DNA from: Streptacidiphilus sp. ASG 303
Lineage (GTDB): Bacteria > Actinomycetota > Actinomycetes > Streptomycetales > Streptomycetaceae
Reading direction: 5' to 3'
Assembly: GCF_020991365.1 (NCBI RefSeq)
Contig: NZ_JAJLRA010000003.1
Location: 124,001-188,000 of the forward strand
Length of the DNA: 64,000 nucleotides
The notes beneath the pieces were generated by a model that ran no database searches, was not told the DNA's origin, and worked only from the letters and a program-made list of their open reading frames with translations. Shown piece after piece: positions 63,751 through 64,000 of the stretch (position 1 is its first letter; every line of letters begins with the position of its first letter). Position numbers and translations under genes: made by a program.

Positions 63751-64000
63751 TCAGGCGGCGCTGCGCGCGGCGGCCCGCTCCTCCCGCTCGGCGCCGTCGG
63801 CCTCCCGCAGCGACGCGAACGAGGAGTCGATCCAGCGCCGCAGCAGCCGGGAGGCGGGCCGCTCCACCAGCCGGTGCACCAGCCACGCGGCGGCCAGCAC
63901 GGCCGCGGCCACCACGGCGAGCCGCGCGTACGGGGGCATGGTGTCCCGCAGCTTCATCAGGGCGATCCAGCCCAGCTCCTGGTGCAGCAGGTACAGCGGG
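63751..64000 (-). CDS. Acyltransferase-3 family membrane protein (C-terminal end only)
   Basis: The last 82 residues of a gene entering from the right edge. The reading PLYLLHQELGWIAL followed by a transmembrane helix (LAVVAAAVLAAAWLVHRLVERPASRLL) is the typical end of OafA/YrhL-type O-acyltransferases. The charged tail ends ...RAAARSAA. The internal ATG at 63957 is not the real start. These enzymes acetylate surface sugars or secreted glycans. Confidence 0.78.
   Translation of the reverse strand, partial: PLYLLHQELGWIALMKLRDTMPPYARLAVVAAAVLAAAWLVHRLVERPASRLLRRWIDSSFASLREADGAEREERAAARSAA

Overview
This is a chromosomal segment of a Streptomyces or very close relative. GC content is very high with strong third-position GC bias, so most frames stay open by chance. 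Starts are often GTG, and intergenic hairpins lack U-tracts. The gene content and order (BMP lipoprotein, mutase, sdhCDAB, dacA, SCO4848-type protein, trpS, mdh, folD, purHN, sucCD, icmB, lipase, M23 peptidase, pcrA) match, in reverse, the SCO4885-to-SCO4794 part of the S. coelicolor core as I remember it. There is no sign of prophage, insertion sequences, CRISPR or rRNA, and I found no tRNA.

Layout. 1-7.6 kb: partial BMP-type nutrient-binding lipoprotein, M20 amidohydrolase, secreted S53 (sedolisin) protease, large subunit of a B12-dependent acyl-CoA mutase, SDR oxidoreductase. 7.8-12 kb: an OHCU-decarboxylase-like gene, then the succinate dehydrogenase operon sdhCDAB. 12-24.6 kb: envelope genes (GT-C glycosyltransferase, D-Ala-D-Ala carboxypeptidase, YihY protein, teichoic-acid-type GT2/TagF protein, CBS transporter-like protein), with trpS and a 2H RNA ligase-like gene, then rocD. 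24.6-29.3 kb: a YgiB/YgiC-like pair, a MocR regulator divergent from an AhpD-like gene, and a frameshifted MerR gene. 29.4-44 kb: mdh, a membrane-anchored HTH/DUF2690 protein, a His/Arg-rich secreted protein, folD, an RDD protein, purH-purN, a DUF6350 protein, a sigma-like protein with a membrane segment, sucD-sucC. The window therefore carries SDH, MDH and succinyl-CoA synthetase plus two B12-mutase components that feed succinyl-CoA metabolism.

45-55 kb is the least ordinary region. It holds MoxR AAA+ ATPase - DUF5682 - VWA (minus strand) and, divergently, a SWIM-family C-terminal remnant - DUF5691 (plus strand), with galE between the two arms. Both arms carry a motif matching the actinobacterial RecA-independent DNA-damage promoter (TTGTCRGTG-N8-TANNNT, PafBC type). 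On the SWIM arm the match is exact and lies 7 nt before the ATG. On the MoxR arm one position is off. I read this as a five-component AAA/VWA machine tied to the DNA-damage response. One component appears broken: a perfect 26-bp tandem duplication shifts the frame of the SWIM-family gene, and no SWIM zinc-finger signature is visible before it.

55-64 kb: icmB, an alpha/beta hydrolase, a membrane-anchored M23 peptidase with a long disordered N-terminus, the helicase pcrA, a translationally coupled pair of RlaP-like nucleotidyltransferases, a small membrane protein and the end of an acyltransferase-3 gene. Family calls rest on motifs and recollection of families; no database search was possible.
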